DNA from: Helochares maculicollis
Lineage: Eukaryota; Arthropoda; Insecta; Coleoptera; Hydrophilidae
Assembly (NCBI GenBank): GCA_033557835.1
Contig: JAWQRO010000393.1
Location: 1-40,073, forward strand
Reading direction: 5' to 3'
DNA: 40,073 nucleotides
Under the pieces are notes generated by a model. It was not told where the DNA came from. It ran no database searches and was given only the letters and a program-made list of their open reading frames with translations. Both the position numbers and the translations under genes were made by a program. Positions 1-12,430 of this stretch are shown here, piece after piece (position 1 is the stretch's first letter; each line of letters starts with the position of its first letter).

Positions 1-834
1 GAAATAGTCCGAAGGAGCTAGATCGGGAGAGTAAGTCGGATGTTCGATCAATTCATACCGTAAGTTGTTCAATTTAGCCATTGCTTGAACACATTTGTGT
101 GCTGGCGCGTTATCTTGATGGAAAAAGATTTTTTCTTCTTCGAGCCAGGTCTCTTTTCTTTAATTTTTGTATTTAACTCATCCAACAGATTTGAATAATA
201 CTTTTCTACTATGGCGCTACCGGTTTGAAGATCAACAAAATGCCTTTTGCAACCCAGGAAACAGATGCCATAACCTTTTTGGATGATTTGGATCATTTTG
301 ATTGTTTTGGGCTGAACAACCAGGCTTAGTCCACTCTTAGATTTGTTGTCGCAGCTTGGGATCATAGTGGTACACCCAGGTTTCATCCATAGTGACGAGA
401 CGACGTAAAAAATCTTTTTTATTTTTTTTAAAAGCTCCAAATGTTCCTTAGAAAGATTCACTCGAAGTCGTTTTTGATCACAATTTAAGAAATGCTGCAC
501 CCATCGTGCACAAAGCTTTCTGAGGCCTAGTACATCTTTCAAAATATGAAGTACTCACTCAGTTGAGATATTCACGGTCTCAGAAATCTCACTCAAGGTT
601 AACTTTCTGTCATTACGGATGGTATCAATCATTTTTTCAGTGCTCACACGTCCTGAACGAGGATTATCCTCTAGGCTTGTGCGGCCACGTTTAAACTCTA
701 ATGCTCACTTACAGACTATTGTTTTAGATGGAGCAGCATCTCCTAGCACTCACCATTTCACTATATATTTCCATTACCTTTAAACCCTGTTTCCCCAAAA
801 ATTTTACTACCGCACGATGTTCAATTTTTTCCAT
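1..834 (-). pseudogene. Mariner transposase, broken and cut by the window edge
   Basis: Cut-and-paste transposase of the mariner family (DD34D type), running leftward from an ATG at 834-832 and leaving the window at base 1. The N-terminal helix-turn-helix region begins MEKIEHRAVVKFLGKQG and continues through a KRGRTSLED linker. The DETW-like first catalytic motif lies near 380-400, followed by YYSNLLDELN, and YSPDLAPSDYF with the third catalytic Asp lies at the very edge. It is dead: in-frame TGA codons lie at 705-707 (expected Trp) and 554-556, and frameshifts occur near 745-752, near 415-430 and again before the C-terminal half. These breaks and the family motifs are seen directly; the lineage is judged from recognised motifs. 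The C-terminus, stop codon and 3' end lie outside the window. Confidence 0.92.
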
Positions 835-988
835 GATTAAATTATGTTGACACGCCTAACATCAAAGAGTCAGAAAAATACACTGACAAGTAATAACGAG
901 TTGAAATTTGCAGATGCGTTCATTAGAAGCATGTGACCTTAAATGTAGTCGAAATTGTAGCTCTATCAACGAATTAAAGTCTTCGTTC

Positions 989-1010
989 CGCGAACTTTTC
1001 AACTTATCTA
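989..1010 (-). repeat. Probable terminal inverted repeat (5' end) of the first mariner
   Basis: On the minus strand this reads TAGATAAGTTGAAAAGTTCG, resembling the mariner end pattern TTAGGT..N..AAAAGTTC. It lies about 155 bp upstream of the transposase ATG, a normal leader length for mariner. The other end is outside the window, so the inverted repeat cannot be confirmed here. Confidence 0.5.
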
Positions 1011-4000
1011 GTATAGTTCGTAAATTTTATGGTCTGTGATTGCCTCTAGGTCACATAACATTCACCCATATACCGACACATTAAACATACATACCATGCT
1101 GACTATGCAAATGTTTCGTCTGATATCAATTGAGCGGGATCAGTTTGATAATTGCTAAACTTTTACCAGTCGTAAAGTTATGAAGGCTACTAAAAACTCT
1201 GTGCAAGGCAAGCAAAACAAGCAATTTAATTTTTCGCTGCATTCATGTTTTTCAAGTAAGCTGGCACTTATAAAATTTAATTTATACCTTGGCAGAAAGG
1301 AACCATTGGGCAACAAGAACCAGACCTCGGCCAATCGTCAGTCGTTGCTCCCAAGCATTGGTATTAGACTAGGTCGAACCAGACCTCGGTCAATCGTCAG
1401 TTCTATGCTCCCAAGCATTGGTATTAGACTAGGTCAAACCAGACCTTGAGCCTTGAGTGATAACAATGTCCAAAACTCGGGGATCAAAGGCCCAGCCTAG
1501 GTGTAAACCTTTCACCGAGCCTTGGGAAGCCAAAATTCAGGCTAGGGCCTACCTTACGAAATAGTAATCTACGGTTGAGTCTCTGAATCAAATTGCTAGC
1601 TCTAAAAACATCAATAAAAACAATATATTTCACCCTCAGCTCGTGACATGGATAGGCTTTAATTTTATTTGTACGAAAGCTAACTAAAATGCACGAGGTG
1701 TACATAAGAATATTCTTCCATGCGACTTTCAGCCAGTAGAATGGCATATAACAGATAAATTGCTTGAGTGTAAAAAATGTAAATGCACTGGAGATAAAGC
1801 CCTGCAAATTTCCCAGACTTCCCCGCATCGAGGTGTACTAATGATCAGTTATTCTGAGCAGCGTGAAGTGACACTCATGATAAACGCAGGTGACACAAGT
1901 GCCTGGGATGTACGAATGCACTTCGCTTAGATTGTGATAAAGAACGAACACGACCTGGTTGGAAGCATTTTGTCTGGGCTGGAAGCCTCAGCCTCTTTTT
2001 CGACCCTAGACACCCAGACGTGACGCTTTAAGTCCACCACGTCACAGAAAATCGATTCCGATTTTTACTCTGCTTATCCGCACCCACCTTTCATATTAAC
2101 GACATATGTATAATTAAAGACCCTCATTAAAGCTCCTGCTTTGATACAGTTTCGAAGTAGGACGTCATAATGCTCCGCTTAGTAACTATAGAAGTAGAAT
2201 CTCGTTTTTCAAAGCACCCATATCCATAATTGCAAAAATATCTCATCACAGCCAAACAAGTCCGCTTAGACAGCGAAATTAATTACAATGACCAATTAGT
2301 TAATTACATCCAACAAGTTAATTAAAATGTTAGACATCATCCTATTTGATTTATTAAGGCAAGATTAGGTTATTTGAGCTCTTAACTGGTCACTGAAGCT
2401 CAGCTTCGGCAGAGTCTTTGCCAACTTGATGCTTTATATGGCTACAAAGTGCGGCTGGCATCACCTCTATTATGAAGTGATCACTTTGCTTCCCCCTTTC
2501 GTTTTCATCGACCTCTTATGAGCAGAATAGTTCCTACGCCTGAAAGTTTTCCACGAACCAAGGAAGGAATTGCAACTCTCCGGCAGATATAAATACGTGT
2601 CAATGCTATAAAGGTACTCCGTATGATGGGCTTCGCAAAAATCAATGAAACTAACGATAACTTTATGCTAAACTCAGACAGGCTTTGCTCAATTGTTAAT
2701 ATTCATGAAAAAATTCCAAATTGTAAAATTAGTGGGAATTGGCGGTTTAAAAACCCACTCTTTATTAAATATTCAAATGTTTAACCAGTATCTGAAAATC
2801 CAATAATTATCAATTATACATTGAATCACCAACGCAGCTATTTTGTGGAGAACAGACTTTGTTTCATTGGTTTTATGTGTCTTTTTACGAACCATCAAAT
2901 AATACTCCGCAATTTAAGTGACATTCCAATTGTTTTACAAACTTTTTGCATCTTCAGTATCATGACAAAGTCATTTATTGTATTATAGACATTGATTAAA
3001 AAAATTTTTAGCCAATTATTAACATGGGAATCTAGCGAGTGACTTCATGTCTCTTATACAGTGTGTTATACTTCTTCGTTAAACTGAGATGTACAATCGA
3101 CCGTTTTAGCAAAATATTAATATAAGGCATTTCTATAATTACATTATCACTGCAATGTCAATTTTGGCACGTAAATATAACACTATCTTGTTATAATTTC
3201 TTCAGATCTGTTGCTCTGCGTTGCATTATTGAATATATCGCTTTTGAAAGAGATAATTTAAGTAGAATGGCATCTAGTTGATGTCAATTTGCTATTTATT
3301 CACTATTTGATGTGGAAGCGAAACTGAGCGTATTATTTCTGGATGACAGAAGCCCAACTTGGCGATCTTAATTAAAAGTGAATTTTCAGGAAGTTGAATT
3401 CATTTATTTAGCTGCATAGCAGCATAGCTAGATAGCTTAAGAAAGTAGTAGACAAGTGCAATAAAACGCTTTGACCTGAGAATAGTATAAATGATCGTAA
3501 ATTTCAAATGCAGCAAAGTTTTGTTATGCTTAGGAGCTTAGTATGTTTTGAAGAGATATGCCAATATTTTAGCATTCAATTGTACTGAGATGTCCTGTAA
3601 GTGTCCTCATAGTTCGGGAAAACGTATTGAAATTGACCAGAGCAAACCATTGTATTTGCTAGGAATGAATTTTGTTCGTTTCAATTCTGAGTCAGATATA
3701 CTTGATATTTGTCGTGACTTGCCCTCATTTTTCGTTGCTATAATATTTTTATTTCATTCTGATAACAATGCGAAAATGCAAATTTGCCTTACGACCCTTC
3801 AAGTGGAATAGTACCGATTTGATTTCGTTTCCGTATTAATTATTCATTAGTATTTTATATTTTCAAAACTCTATCCTACCTGAGACAACGATATCTTTTT
3901 AAAAGAGTGCTAGTTTTTGACGCTTTTTATAAATATTTGGGATGTGAAATATTTATAGATGACAGACAAACGGAACCGTAGATTGTTTTCAAATGTAAGA

Positions 4001-4189
4001 ACGACAGTTGAGGATTCCAATTGTCGAGCAAAGAGCGTTTTATTTTTCCCTTTGAATAAAGCTCTATTGCTGTTATTGTGTAAGTCTATTCTTCCTGGTC
4101 ATAAGAAACTTAAAATGATGTTACTGATCGTGGTGTAAACAGATTAGATTAGAAGTTGAAGCGCTTATATAGAAGTTGAGACACATATA
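1011..4189. other. Gene-free AT-rich stretch
   Basis: Apart from the 60-bp repeat at 1317-1450, I see no gene. Short open frames here (1484-1828 minus, 3548-3811 plus) have no recognised domain and no supporting splice or promoter context. The stretch 2270-2330 is rich in TTAATTA-type sites, and 3415-3440 holds short AGCATAGC-like microrepeats. Confidence 0.6.
1317..1450. repeat. 60-bp tandem repeat, 2.2 copies
   Basis: Unit 1 (1317-1375) and unit 2 (1376-1435) both run from GAACCAGACCTCGG to GTATTAGACTAGGTC, differ at a few positions and by one base in length, and are followed by a partial third unit (1436-1450). A short open frame runs through them, but it only translates the repeat and shows no recognisable domain. 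GC content is higher than in the surroundings. Confidence 0.9.
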
Positions 4190-4895
4190 CGAGGTGTGTA
4201 AATTAAATAATAAGACTTTCACTTGTTTATTCCAATAAACTTACAATTCAACATTGTCCTCGTCAAAGTAACTGCATTCTGAAGCCTCATAGTGCTGCAG
4301 ATGTTTCTTCCACTCTTCATAACACTGGTGGAACTCCGATATTGGAATAGCCTTCAGCTGGTCAGTTACAGCCGTTTCCAGTGTCCCAAAATGATGTCCC
4401 TTGATGTGATTCTTCAATGTCAGAAAGAGGAAAAAGTCACAAGGACTCACGAACCAAAACGGTATCCCCGCAGTGGCCTTTTGAGCTCGCTGAATAGCCA
4501 GAAGTCGCACGAACCCAAATTAGGTGATTACGGTGGTACCGGAACGATATGAGCTGAACTGTCAACATGACCCTGATTTTCGATCGACTTTGCGTTGGTC
4601 TTTTGCACAATATTCGATGGATTGGTCGGTGGTTTCAGGGTCATATGATGCATTTCAAGTGGTCCCGACAGTTAGACAGCAAAGTTTCATACACATCAAC
4701 GCGACGCTTTTTTTCCAAAAAATCGAGCGATGTTGGCACCAATCGAGACTGGACGCGTTTGAAACAAAATATTCTTAAAAATGGTTTGGGCTGAGCCAAA
4801 TGATATTCCAACACAATCAGCGAGGTCTTTAACTGTCAATCGACGATTTTCAAGCACCAAATCTTTGATTTTTTGGACGTGGCACTCGTCGGTAG
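4190..4895 (-). mobile_element. Mariner remnant, internally deleted and composite
   Basis: A mariner-family remnant read leftward. The right part (about 4893-4565) encodes N-terminal transposase: STDECHVQKIKDLVLENRRL, LTVKDLAD, then FGKKRRVDVYETLL. The whole catalytic middle is missing: near 4560 the frame jumps to HIVPVPP and LGSCDFWLFSELK, the region around the third catalytic Asp. After that copy reaches YRFGS (about 4450), a second, related C-terminus starts over with SPCDFFLFLTLKNHIKGHHF and continues through EFHQCYEEWKKHLQHY to the stop at 4241. The left edge, CGAGGTGTGTAAATTAAATA beside TATA at 4190, resembles a mariner end. The right edge is truncated near 4895. It can only be non-autonomous. 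Confidence 0.88.
4241..4449 (-). pseudogene. Mariner transposase C-terminal fragment (second copy)
   Basis: This is the last 65 or so residues of a mariner transposase: SPCDFFLFLTLK (containing the third catalytic Asp), NHIKGHHFGTLETAVTDQLK, then EEWKKHLQHYEASECSYF and the terminal DEDNVEL before the stop at 4241-4243. It is open throughout, in a different frame from the fragment just upstream (4450-4560), which carries a diverged version of the same SCDFWLF segment. The frame can be read upstream as far as an ATG at 4510, but the part before 4449 is out-of-frame sequence from the other copy. Confidence 0.85.
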
Positions 4896-4904
4896 ACTAA
4901 AATG

Positions 4905-5614
4905 CTGGAAAAATAAACTCAATGCAGACCGATCTAATTGTATTCTGTGTAAATGCAAAAGAAAATAATCAGTTATTTGAATTAGTCAGGAAATTACTTG
5001 ATGTAATGGAAATTAGCAACACTAAACTACCAGTTCTAATATACAAACTCTTCGAAGCATGCAAGAGTTTTGAAAACCTAGAACCATTTAAAGCCCAAAA
5101 AAAAGTTTGAAACAACGACCTCTTTCCTAAATTTTACTCAAACTTAAAAAATTGTCGTGAATTATATTTTCACTCAAATATTATCAAAGCATGCAGCAAT
5201 TGCACAACCATTAACTTAGCTTTGTGTAAATGAAAAAAAAAATTCAGTCAGTTGTTGAAAGTAGTCGGGAAAAATAAACTTAATGCAAACCGATCTATTT
5301 GTATTCTGTGTAAGTGCAAAAGAAAATTATTCTGTGGAAATACAAAAGAAAATGATTCTGCCAGTTATTTGAATTAGTCAGGAAATTACTTGATTTAATG
5401 GAAATTACCAAATGTAACACTAAACCATCAGTTCTAATCTACGGAGCATGCGAGGTATTTAAAAACTAAAACCATTTGAAGCCAAAAACAATGAAACAAC
5501 AAGCCCTTTCCTAAATTTAACTCAGTCTTTAAAAATTTACATGAATTCTATTTTCATGCAAATATTAGCAAAGCATATAGCAACAGTACAAACATTAACG
5601 TAGCTTCGCTGTAC
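4905..5614. repeat. 360-bp direct tandem duplication
   Basis: Copy 1 (about 4905-5231) and copy 2 (about 5265-5614) share GGAAAAATAAACT, GACCGATCTA, TTTGAATTAGTCAGG, AAATTACTTGAT and CAAATATTA in the same order. Copy 2 also holds an internal duplication of about 29 bp around ATTCTGTGxAAxTxCAAAAG (5300-5355). A 62-codon frame in copy 1 (4922-5110) is destroyed in copy 2, which argues against coding. Copy 1 begins within about 10 bp of the truncated edge of the mariner remnant on its left. Confidence 0.85.
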
Positions 5615-8600
5615 GCAGGGGTACAAATTGGCCATCTTGTTAATTTTTGGAAGTATTAACGAAATCGTGAAAAACGAAGCCCACCAAGAGCCTTTAATTG
5701 GTCGCCGAAAAAGAACACAAGTAATTAGCTCATATGTCCTACTAAATTGCACCAGTTGCAGCACTCGAATGTTTTGTTTAATTGGAATTTTGCGATAGCT
5801 TTCAATATGTTTTAATTAAATTTTAATGGGAAGTGAGTTAATTAAACTAGAAATATGCTGCACAGTTGACGGCTGGAACGCACATACTGCCCTCAGTTCA
5901 ATCGGCAGATATCAATTACTTTGCAACAGATGTTGCAGTGATTACAATAAGTGAGGTAAAAGTATCTTCAGCTCTTTGTCAGTATTTGTTACAAAAATAG
6001 CTCGTTAAAATGTGTGTTCGCTTACATACAGCGCCCATCGGGGGCAAATCGTTTCAATTCAATTATAAAATGAAGTGTATCATTGTTGAATTGGTAGACG
6101 ATGAAAATCTGGAAACAAAATATTATTGCTTGCTTGTAAAATAATGTAAAACAGGGACGGAGCCGCTGCCACCCCTCAATAACCGCAATAAAAAATGGAA
6201 CGCCATCATCATCAATTCCGGAGCTTAGCAACACCGGCCATTGTAATTTTTCACAAGCTTCTTGTGATAATTTTTTCCATTCGTTTTGCCTCCTTAATTA
6301 CCTAATATTATCAAAGTAATATTCTACCCGTTAAACGGTTTCATTTAGGGTAGCAGGAACGTCGTTTTTGTCTCACGAAGACTCCTTATCTCTGATCATT
6401 AATTTCTAAAAACCAAAGGCCTATTCACAACACTAGATACGAAACAAAAAATCTCATATCGATTTTCTCTCCAACACTGATGGCGTTGTGATATGATGGG
6501 CCTACTCATCCAGCTTAACGACACGGTTCCATTCAGGTTGTTCTCGCTCTTTATCAAAATCCAGACTCATCCAGCCCAGACCTACCCAACCCAGCCCACA
6601 CAGTCCTACTGAACTGAACTCAGCTCGGATACTTCAACAATTCATCTGTGCTTATCTCAAGAGCCTCTTCACGTTGCTCTTCAGGTCATTAATAACATTA
6701 TACAATAACGCTGTATATTGAATAAATGAAATGCTGAAAGAATAATTATAAAGTTTTCTCTCTGATACTTATATCCAGTTATAATGTGCAATTCTTAATC
6801 CTGAGTAACGTAATTTAATTGAAAGTTTGTCACTCTTACCTGAGTCACTACTGTCCTCTTATCATGTGGCAAATAAGCGTTGTGTTATTTTGATGACAGT
6901 CGATATATGCATACCTTAAACAAAATAGCGCATTATAGAAATATGTAAGTTTTAGAACGATCCCAACTGAGATGAATTTAGAGCTGGAGCAACTACGTTG
7001 AAGGCGACTTACCCAATTAAACAGGAAAGTTCTTAAGAGAAGCAGTTAATTTTATCGCACAAATTCCTTTATGACTCTTGCAAATATGGGAATTATCCGG
7101 TTGGAATAATTGAAAAACTAATCCCTAATATGAAGGCGCGCAGATGGGCTAGAAATCCATCCGAAGTGTTAATTAAAAGTCCTCTCCGTTTTAATAAGAG
7201 ATGATAGTAATCTAAATTAGGCATAATTCCGCGCCATGAAATATCCAATGGGAAAATGTTCATATTTCCGCAATTTGTATAATTCTATGCATGCATGTAA
7301 AACAGTTTCATTCCTCTCAACAATATATTTAAATAACAGAAGTTTTTAATTGGGAAAGAACCACTGCAGGCGTTGTTCCGTTTTCCTACGTAGTCCTCCA
7401 CAGCATGACAAGCGAGCCCGGAGTGGAGAGCCTGCTAAAATATGTTACATTTCAAAAGCACATCAGAAACATTCTTCAACTTTTTAGAGCCTCATTTAAT
7501 TAGTACCGACTTGTTTTTAGCCTTCTCTACATTTTTCCCAAAGGCGAGATTTTATTGCAGACTGTTCAAAAAATCATCCCCTGCAAAGGACAACGACTTT
7601 CTTCTCGCAACAGCTAGCCTGGGATAACACTATCCTAACCTCCATCAGCAGCTGGATTAACCAAGTTGTTAGAGTAGAAAATAATGTTTCTGTGGAGGCG
7701 CACAAGTCAATAATTTACCGGATACCAGCCTCGTCAGGCGGCCAGAGAGGTCCAACCAGCTTCCCCACAGGAATTCCCTGTGACGGATACTACCCTGGAC
7801 TCATTAATTTCGTTTTTAAATTTAAATCCTGCATCGATTCACTTGCATTTATTCTACTTTATTGCGGATTGTATAGTTAGAGAGATGTTTCCGCTGAGCT
7901 ACGTTGTCTCAAATTGTTTGTAAAACGCGAGCGATAACATAATAATGACTTTATACAAGTTCCCAAGTATAAAAAGCTTTGCTTATAATTACCAGCTCAT
8001 TAAGAATCTTCCTGGCAAGATTTTCTCAGAGCATGCAACTGCCAATTAATTTATCTGATTGAAATTGATAATTAAATTATCACTGTTAGTTTTTGCTTCT
8101 TAATCAGTGTATAATAGGATAAATGTAGTTTCTCAGACGCCTGATCTATCCGTGAGGTAATTAGATCCTTCACAGCTGATAAACCTGATAAATGACTTAT
8201 CCCTATTTTGACCATTAATCACAATTTAGTACCAATAATATCGTGAGTTTATTGAAATTACATGAGAAGTACACACACATAATTTGTTTATAAAAGGATA
8301 TTTAGAAGTTGAAAATTATTGTATTATTTGGCTTGTCGGCATCAACACTATCAATCAGCTCAGTTTTAATAGTGAATATTTCAGCATCGACTAAAAACAT
8401 TCGATTAAAAACTTGAGACTTCATAAAAAGGCATCGTGAGGTCTTTTATTATACGCCATCAAAGCAGCAGAACAAGGTAACAAGGACGATTACCTATCGT
8501 GGAATACGCAAATTTGAAAGCCTTTTCGTCTAATTTATAACGAAAATATAGGATGCGAAGGGGGTGCTTCAGACCAAAAGTGAAAAGACACTGAAATTTG

Positions 8601-10289
8601 TGCTGTTAAAATTAAATCCTCTTTCAATTCATGGCGATATTCCAGAATCAAACAAAAAGTTTTACTCCAAATTCGTCGGTGCAACAATAAAATATGTCGG
8701 TTTGAAAAAAAGCGCTGTCTACTTTGAAACGAGGATGTGGGGCCTTGTCTTTTACACAATACACGAACCCTTGCGTTATCAATTCATGCTCTCCTTTTTC
8801 AATTACAAAAATTATTTCGGACAAGTAGAAGCTGTCATTGGAAATATTTGTAAAGCATTTGCGAGCTCCCTGAAATAGATCAGCATAAGAATAACTGGTT
8901 ATCATGTAAATATATATTTACAAAGGATTCTCCAATCCTGGAATACGGTCGAAACCTAAAAATTCCGCATAATTCGGGCAGCTTAGCAAAAAATACTACA
9001 AAATTCCATGTGTGTTTTTATATTACTTGAAAGACATCTGAAAAAATCTCTTTCGATTCAAAAATATATGTTTACAGACTTGCCTGTTTTTCAAAGCGAT
9101 CTCGGGAAAGAGATTTATTATTTCAAAAAATATACATTGCTTGCGCGTTCAATATTTAAACCAATACACGACAATATTCAGTTGGGATTCTTCGGAATAT
9201 CGCCAATATTTTTGGAATATTTCCGTTGAAAATTCCCTCCGTGGGAAATATGTAAAATTCTCTCTGAATGTGCTGTGTATATACATCCTTTCCCTCCTTT
9301 ATATTAAATTCCGAAGGAAGACTCTCTGGCGGGGGCTATACTATGTTAATTTTGCTAAAATATGGGTTTGTTTACGGCACGGGAAAGATTTGGGCAATAC
9401 ATATTTAGCCTCGCTACCGCTGATGGGCTCATTTGATCGATTTCAGTATTCGTAGAAATGGATTTAAGATTCCACCAACATGTGCAACAAGAAGTGGGAC
9501 ATGTCTGGGATAAGAGGAAAACTTTTTAAATTGATCTCCTTCCATTCTATTGGAACGGTCTGTCAGTGTCAACGTGAAAGACGCATAACATCAGGAAAAT
9601 GCATTTTGAAGTAAGTGCAAATTAAATTTTCCCAACACAATACCAGTGACGGATACAAAAATTCCGGGATGACTACCTCATGCATCCACCATTATGGAGA
9701 TTGAAATTACACTTAAGAATTTTGACAGGCTTCTACTCTAGAAGGGAAATTCATTCATGCAATGTGTTAAAAAGGGAAAAATTTTATTTGTCTGCAGAAC
9801 TGTCATAAAGATGGAACTATAAATTTGCATTTTCACCAGGAAAAGGAATGTTGCTATGCTGGGTAAACTAACTACTTGTAGGACTCCGTATTTGCAGACA
9901 TGAGCGAAAGAAGGCTGATTTGGAGAGCAAGTTTATTTTCTGAACTGAATTTAATTTGTTTTTGGCATGTTCAGCACTCACTACAGTCTGAAGTTGCCTT
10001 TGTTACGCAGTTGTCTGTATGAAAACTGTGCTAACCCAGTTCTGTAAGCATGAAATAAAATCAAGAGATAATTTTTAAACAGCACATACAGACTATGGTC
10101 ATCAATGATGTTAGCATAACTTGCTTACTATCAATTGACATTGTTTAGTTAGTACTCAAAAAATATTGGATACAAGGTGAAATACTTCATCTTAAAAATA
10201 CGCTACATTCGAAACTTTTTTGAGCCTTCTCTTTTTGTTTTTGACTCTTTCAATTGTTAGATATGTTGCATTTGAGCATATACTGTCTA
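5615..10289. other. Gene-free stretch, no feature recognised
   Basis: No gene or repeat that I can support. The least AT-rich part is about 7367-7800. It contains a stop-to-stop frame on the plus strand (7521-7880, 120 codons, including IPASSGGQRGPTSFPTGIP) with no recognised domain. Open frames at 8564-8878 (plus) and 9141-9455 (plus) likewise show no motif. 6560-6600 holds pyrimidine-rich near-repeats of CCAGCCCA/CCAACCCAG. Confidence 0.5.
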
Positions 10290-12430
10290 AGCCGAGTCTT
10301 TCTTAAAGTGGGTGAGAACGCTTCCTTGTGCTGTATTTAAATCCTATACAAAAGCTCGTAATATATCTTATATTTTCATTAGTGGTTTCGCGCGCTATCT
10401 TTAAACAAATATTTCAACACTTTATTTACATATTTGTGAAAACAAAGCCTTGTCGGAAGCAAAAAAGAAGAAACGGCAACACAGTGTAGAATATATTAAA
10501 TATGGATTCATAGAAATTTCGGCAAATCCGTCTTTGCCTTTGTGCCTTCTTTGCCCACAACATTTTCAAACGAAGCGATGAAACCTACAAGACTTGAATA
10601 TCATTTGGATAAAATGCATCCAGATAGGAAGGACAAAGATGTAGCCTATTTTCTAGCTCTGGAAAAGAAGCATAAAGCTCGGCCAAGTTTTTCGGTGGCT
10701 GCTAAGCGAGACGATGACGGACTTCGAGCTTCTTACAATATCTTTTTGTTAATTGCTCAAACAGGTAAACCACCACCATTGGAGAAACGTTAATTTTGCC
10801 GGCAGTAAAAGAAGTTGCTGTGCTCAATAAACCGGAGGTAGATATAATTTGAAAAGTTCCTTTGAATAATAGTTCTATGCAAAGACCAATTCATGAAATG
10901 GCTGAAAATATTGAAGAGTCATTGTGCAATCATCTGAAGATTAGTCACATTTCAAATCAGTTGGATGAGTCCACTTTACCAACTGATGAAGCATTGCTAC
11001 TGTCTTACGTGGGGTTTTTTAAAAATGAAAAAATATGTCGCGAACTACTATTTGCTAGAAATTTAGAGACGGACACAAAAAGAGAAACCGTAAAACTGGA
11101 ACATTTTGTGATGAAAAAGGATTCACTTGGTATATCAACTGCTACAGATGGTGCTCCAGCTATGACGGGGTGTCAAAAAGGCTTCATATCATACTTAAAA
11201 AATCCTGATGTGCTTGCTGTACATTGCGTCATATATCGATAACATTTAGTTACAAGAAATTTAAGTGAATGATTGTTTCAATCATTGCAACATGTCATCA
11301 GAGTAATCAATATAATCCGAAATAACTCTTTAAATGACAAATTATTTAATCAGCTTTGTGTTGCTAATGATGAAGATTGCAACAGATTGATCTTTCACAC
11401 AGAAGTGCTTTGGTCTATTAAAAGGAAATTGCCTGACTCGATTTTACAATCTGTTTGACTCTGTCATAGAGTTCTTGGAAAACAAAGACACATGATTGCG
11501 CGACAGCTTCATCGCATCAAAGGATGATATCGCATACTTGACAGATCTTTATACATTGCTTAATGATATGAATCTCCAACTTCAAGGCGATGACTTGAGC
11601 TTAATAAAAACAAAAAATGTCGTCGCTGCTCTTACACAAGAAGAATATCGGCAGACATGAGTTCCATAATTTTTCCAATTTATCAGGATCCTGCAACAGC
11701 GACGACTTGCTCGTCTACTGCCCACATTTGGAAAATCTTCACAGTGATTTCAGTGAAAGATTCCAGGACATTTTGAAATTGGAAATACCAAACTTGGATA
11801 CTTTTTCAAATGTCAACACAGCAATATCACCCCAACTGGAAGAAGAACTTATTGAACTGACAACGAAAGAGGAAATAAAAATGAAATTCAAAAATGGCTA
11901 CCAACAATTTTGGATACAAAACTCAATTCCCCAGTTTTACCCTGGATTCTGGTCAGTCTTTCAAAGATTTTTGATAGCATTCCCATTGTCATATTTGTGT
12001 GAATATGGATTTAGCGCTGTGACAATCCTGCTTACTTAAATGAGAAATCGTTTGCAAGTTACCGAACACGGCGACTTACGACGGTTTTTAAGTAAACCCG
12101 AAGCTGATATCAACAAACTTGTTAAAAATCATCAAATTCATCCACCTCATTAGATTAGTTTTAAAATTAAATTGCTTTCCTATCTATATTTTTTCTTTTA
12201 ATTTGATTAAAATATATCCTTAATGTAATAAAGTTGCATTTTGATTAGTGTCACTGGTAAAAATTTCTAGTTTAGAATGTAATAATAAACACCAAAACCG
12301 ACTAATATGATTATGACTATGACTAAATTAATTAAAGTAATGAAATTGTAGTTTTTAAGTTTAAGGAGTGTATTAAAATGGGGGCCGCTGAAGAATAATT
12401 GATTTTCAAAGGGGGCGGTAGAAGAAGTAA
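10290..12430 (+). mobile_element. hAT DNA transposon remnant
   Basis: A hAT-superfamily element surrounds the broken transposase at 10455-12153. The left edge is inferred from TCTTTCTTAAAGTGGGTGAG (10297-10316), the kind of TTTCTCAAAGTG motif that begins related hAT copies. The right edge is inferred from the G-rich GGGGGCCGC...TTTTCAAAGGGGGCGG at 12378-12418, after which an unrelated repeat starts at 12431. I could not pair clear terminal inverted repeats or an 8-bp target duplication, so both ends are approximate. Confidence 0.7.
10455..12153 (+). pseudogene. hAT transposase with BED zinc finger (ZBED5/SCAND3-like), broken
   Basis: Domain order is complete. The N-terminal BED finger has CLLC (about 10543-10554) and, after a frameshift, HLDKMH (about 10600-10617). 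The linker ASYNIFLLIAQTGKPPP follows, then MAENIEESLCNHLK and QLDESTLPTDEALLLSYVGF holding the first acidic catalytic position. ATDGAPAMTGCQKGFISYLK and AVHCVIYR come next, then HTEVLW, and near the end the hAT dimerisation region FQRFLIAFPLSYLCEYGFSA (about 11968-12020) and MRNRLQVTEHGDLRRFLSK. Multiple lesions kill it: a frameshift in the finger, TAA at 10791, TGA near 10850, TAA/TGA in place of expected Gln/Arg codons at about 11240 and 11268, a frameshift near 11440, and TAA at 12037. The ancestral stop is TAG 12151-12153. The family is recognised from these motifs; relatives are often annotated as zinc finger BED domain-containing proteins. Confidence 0.93.

Noticed and set aside
1484..1828. 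114-codon minus-strand open frame
   Set aside because: No recognised motif and no splice or promoter context; the low-complexity composition looks non-coding.
7521..7880. 120-codon stop-to-stop frame in a locally GC-richer segment
   Set aside because: No domain recognised, no ATG near its start; kept only as a note in the gene-free stretch.
8564..8878. 104-codon plus-strand open frame overlapped by an 85-codon minus-strand frame
   Set aside because: Two overlapping anonymous frames without motifs; no evidence for either.
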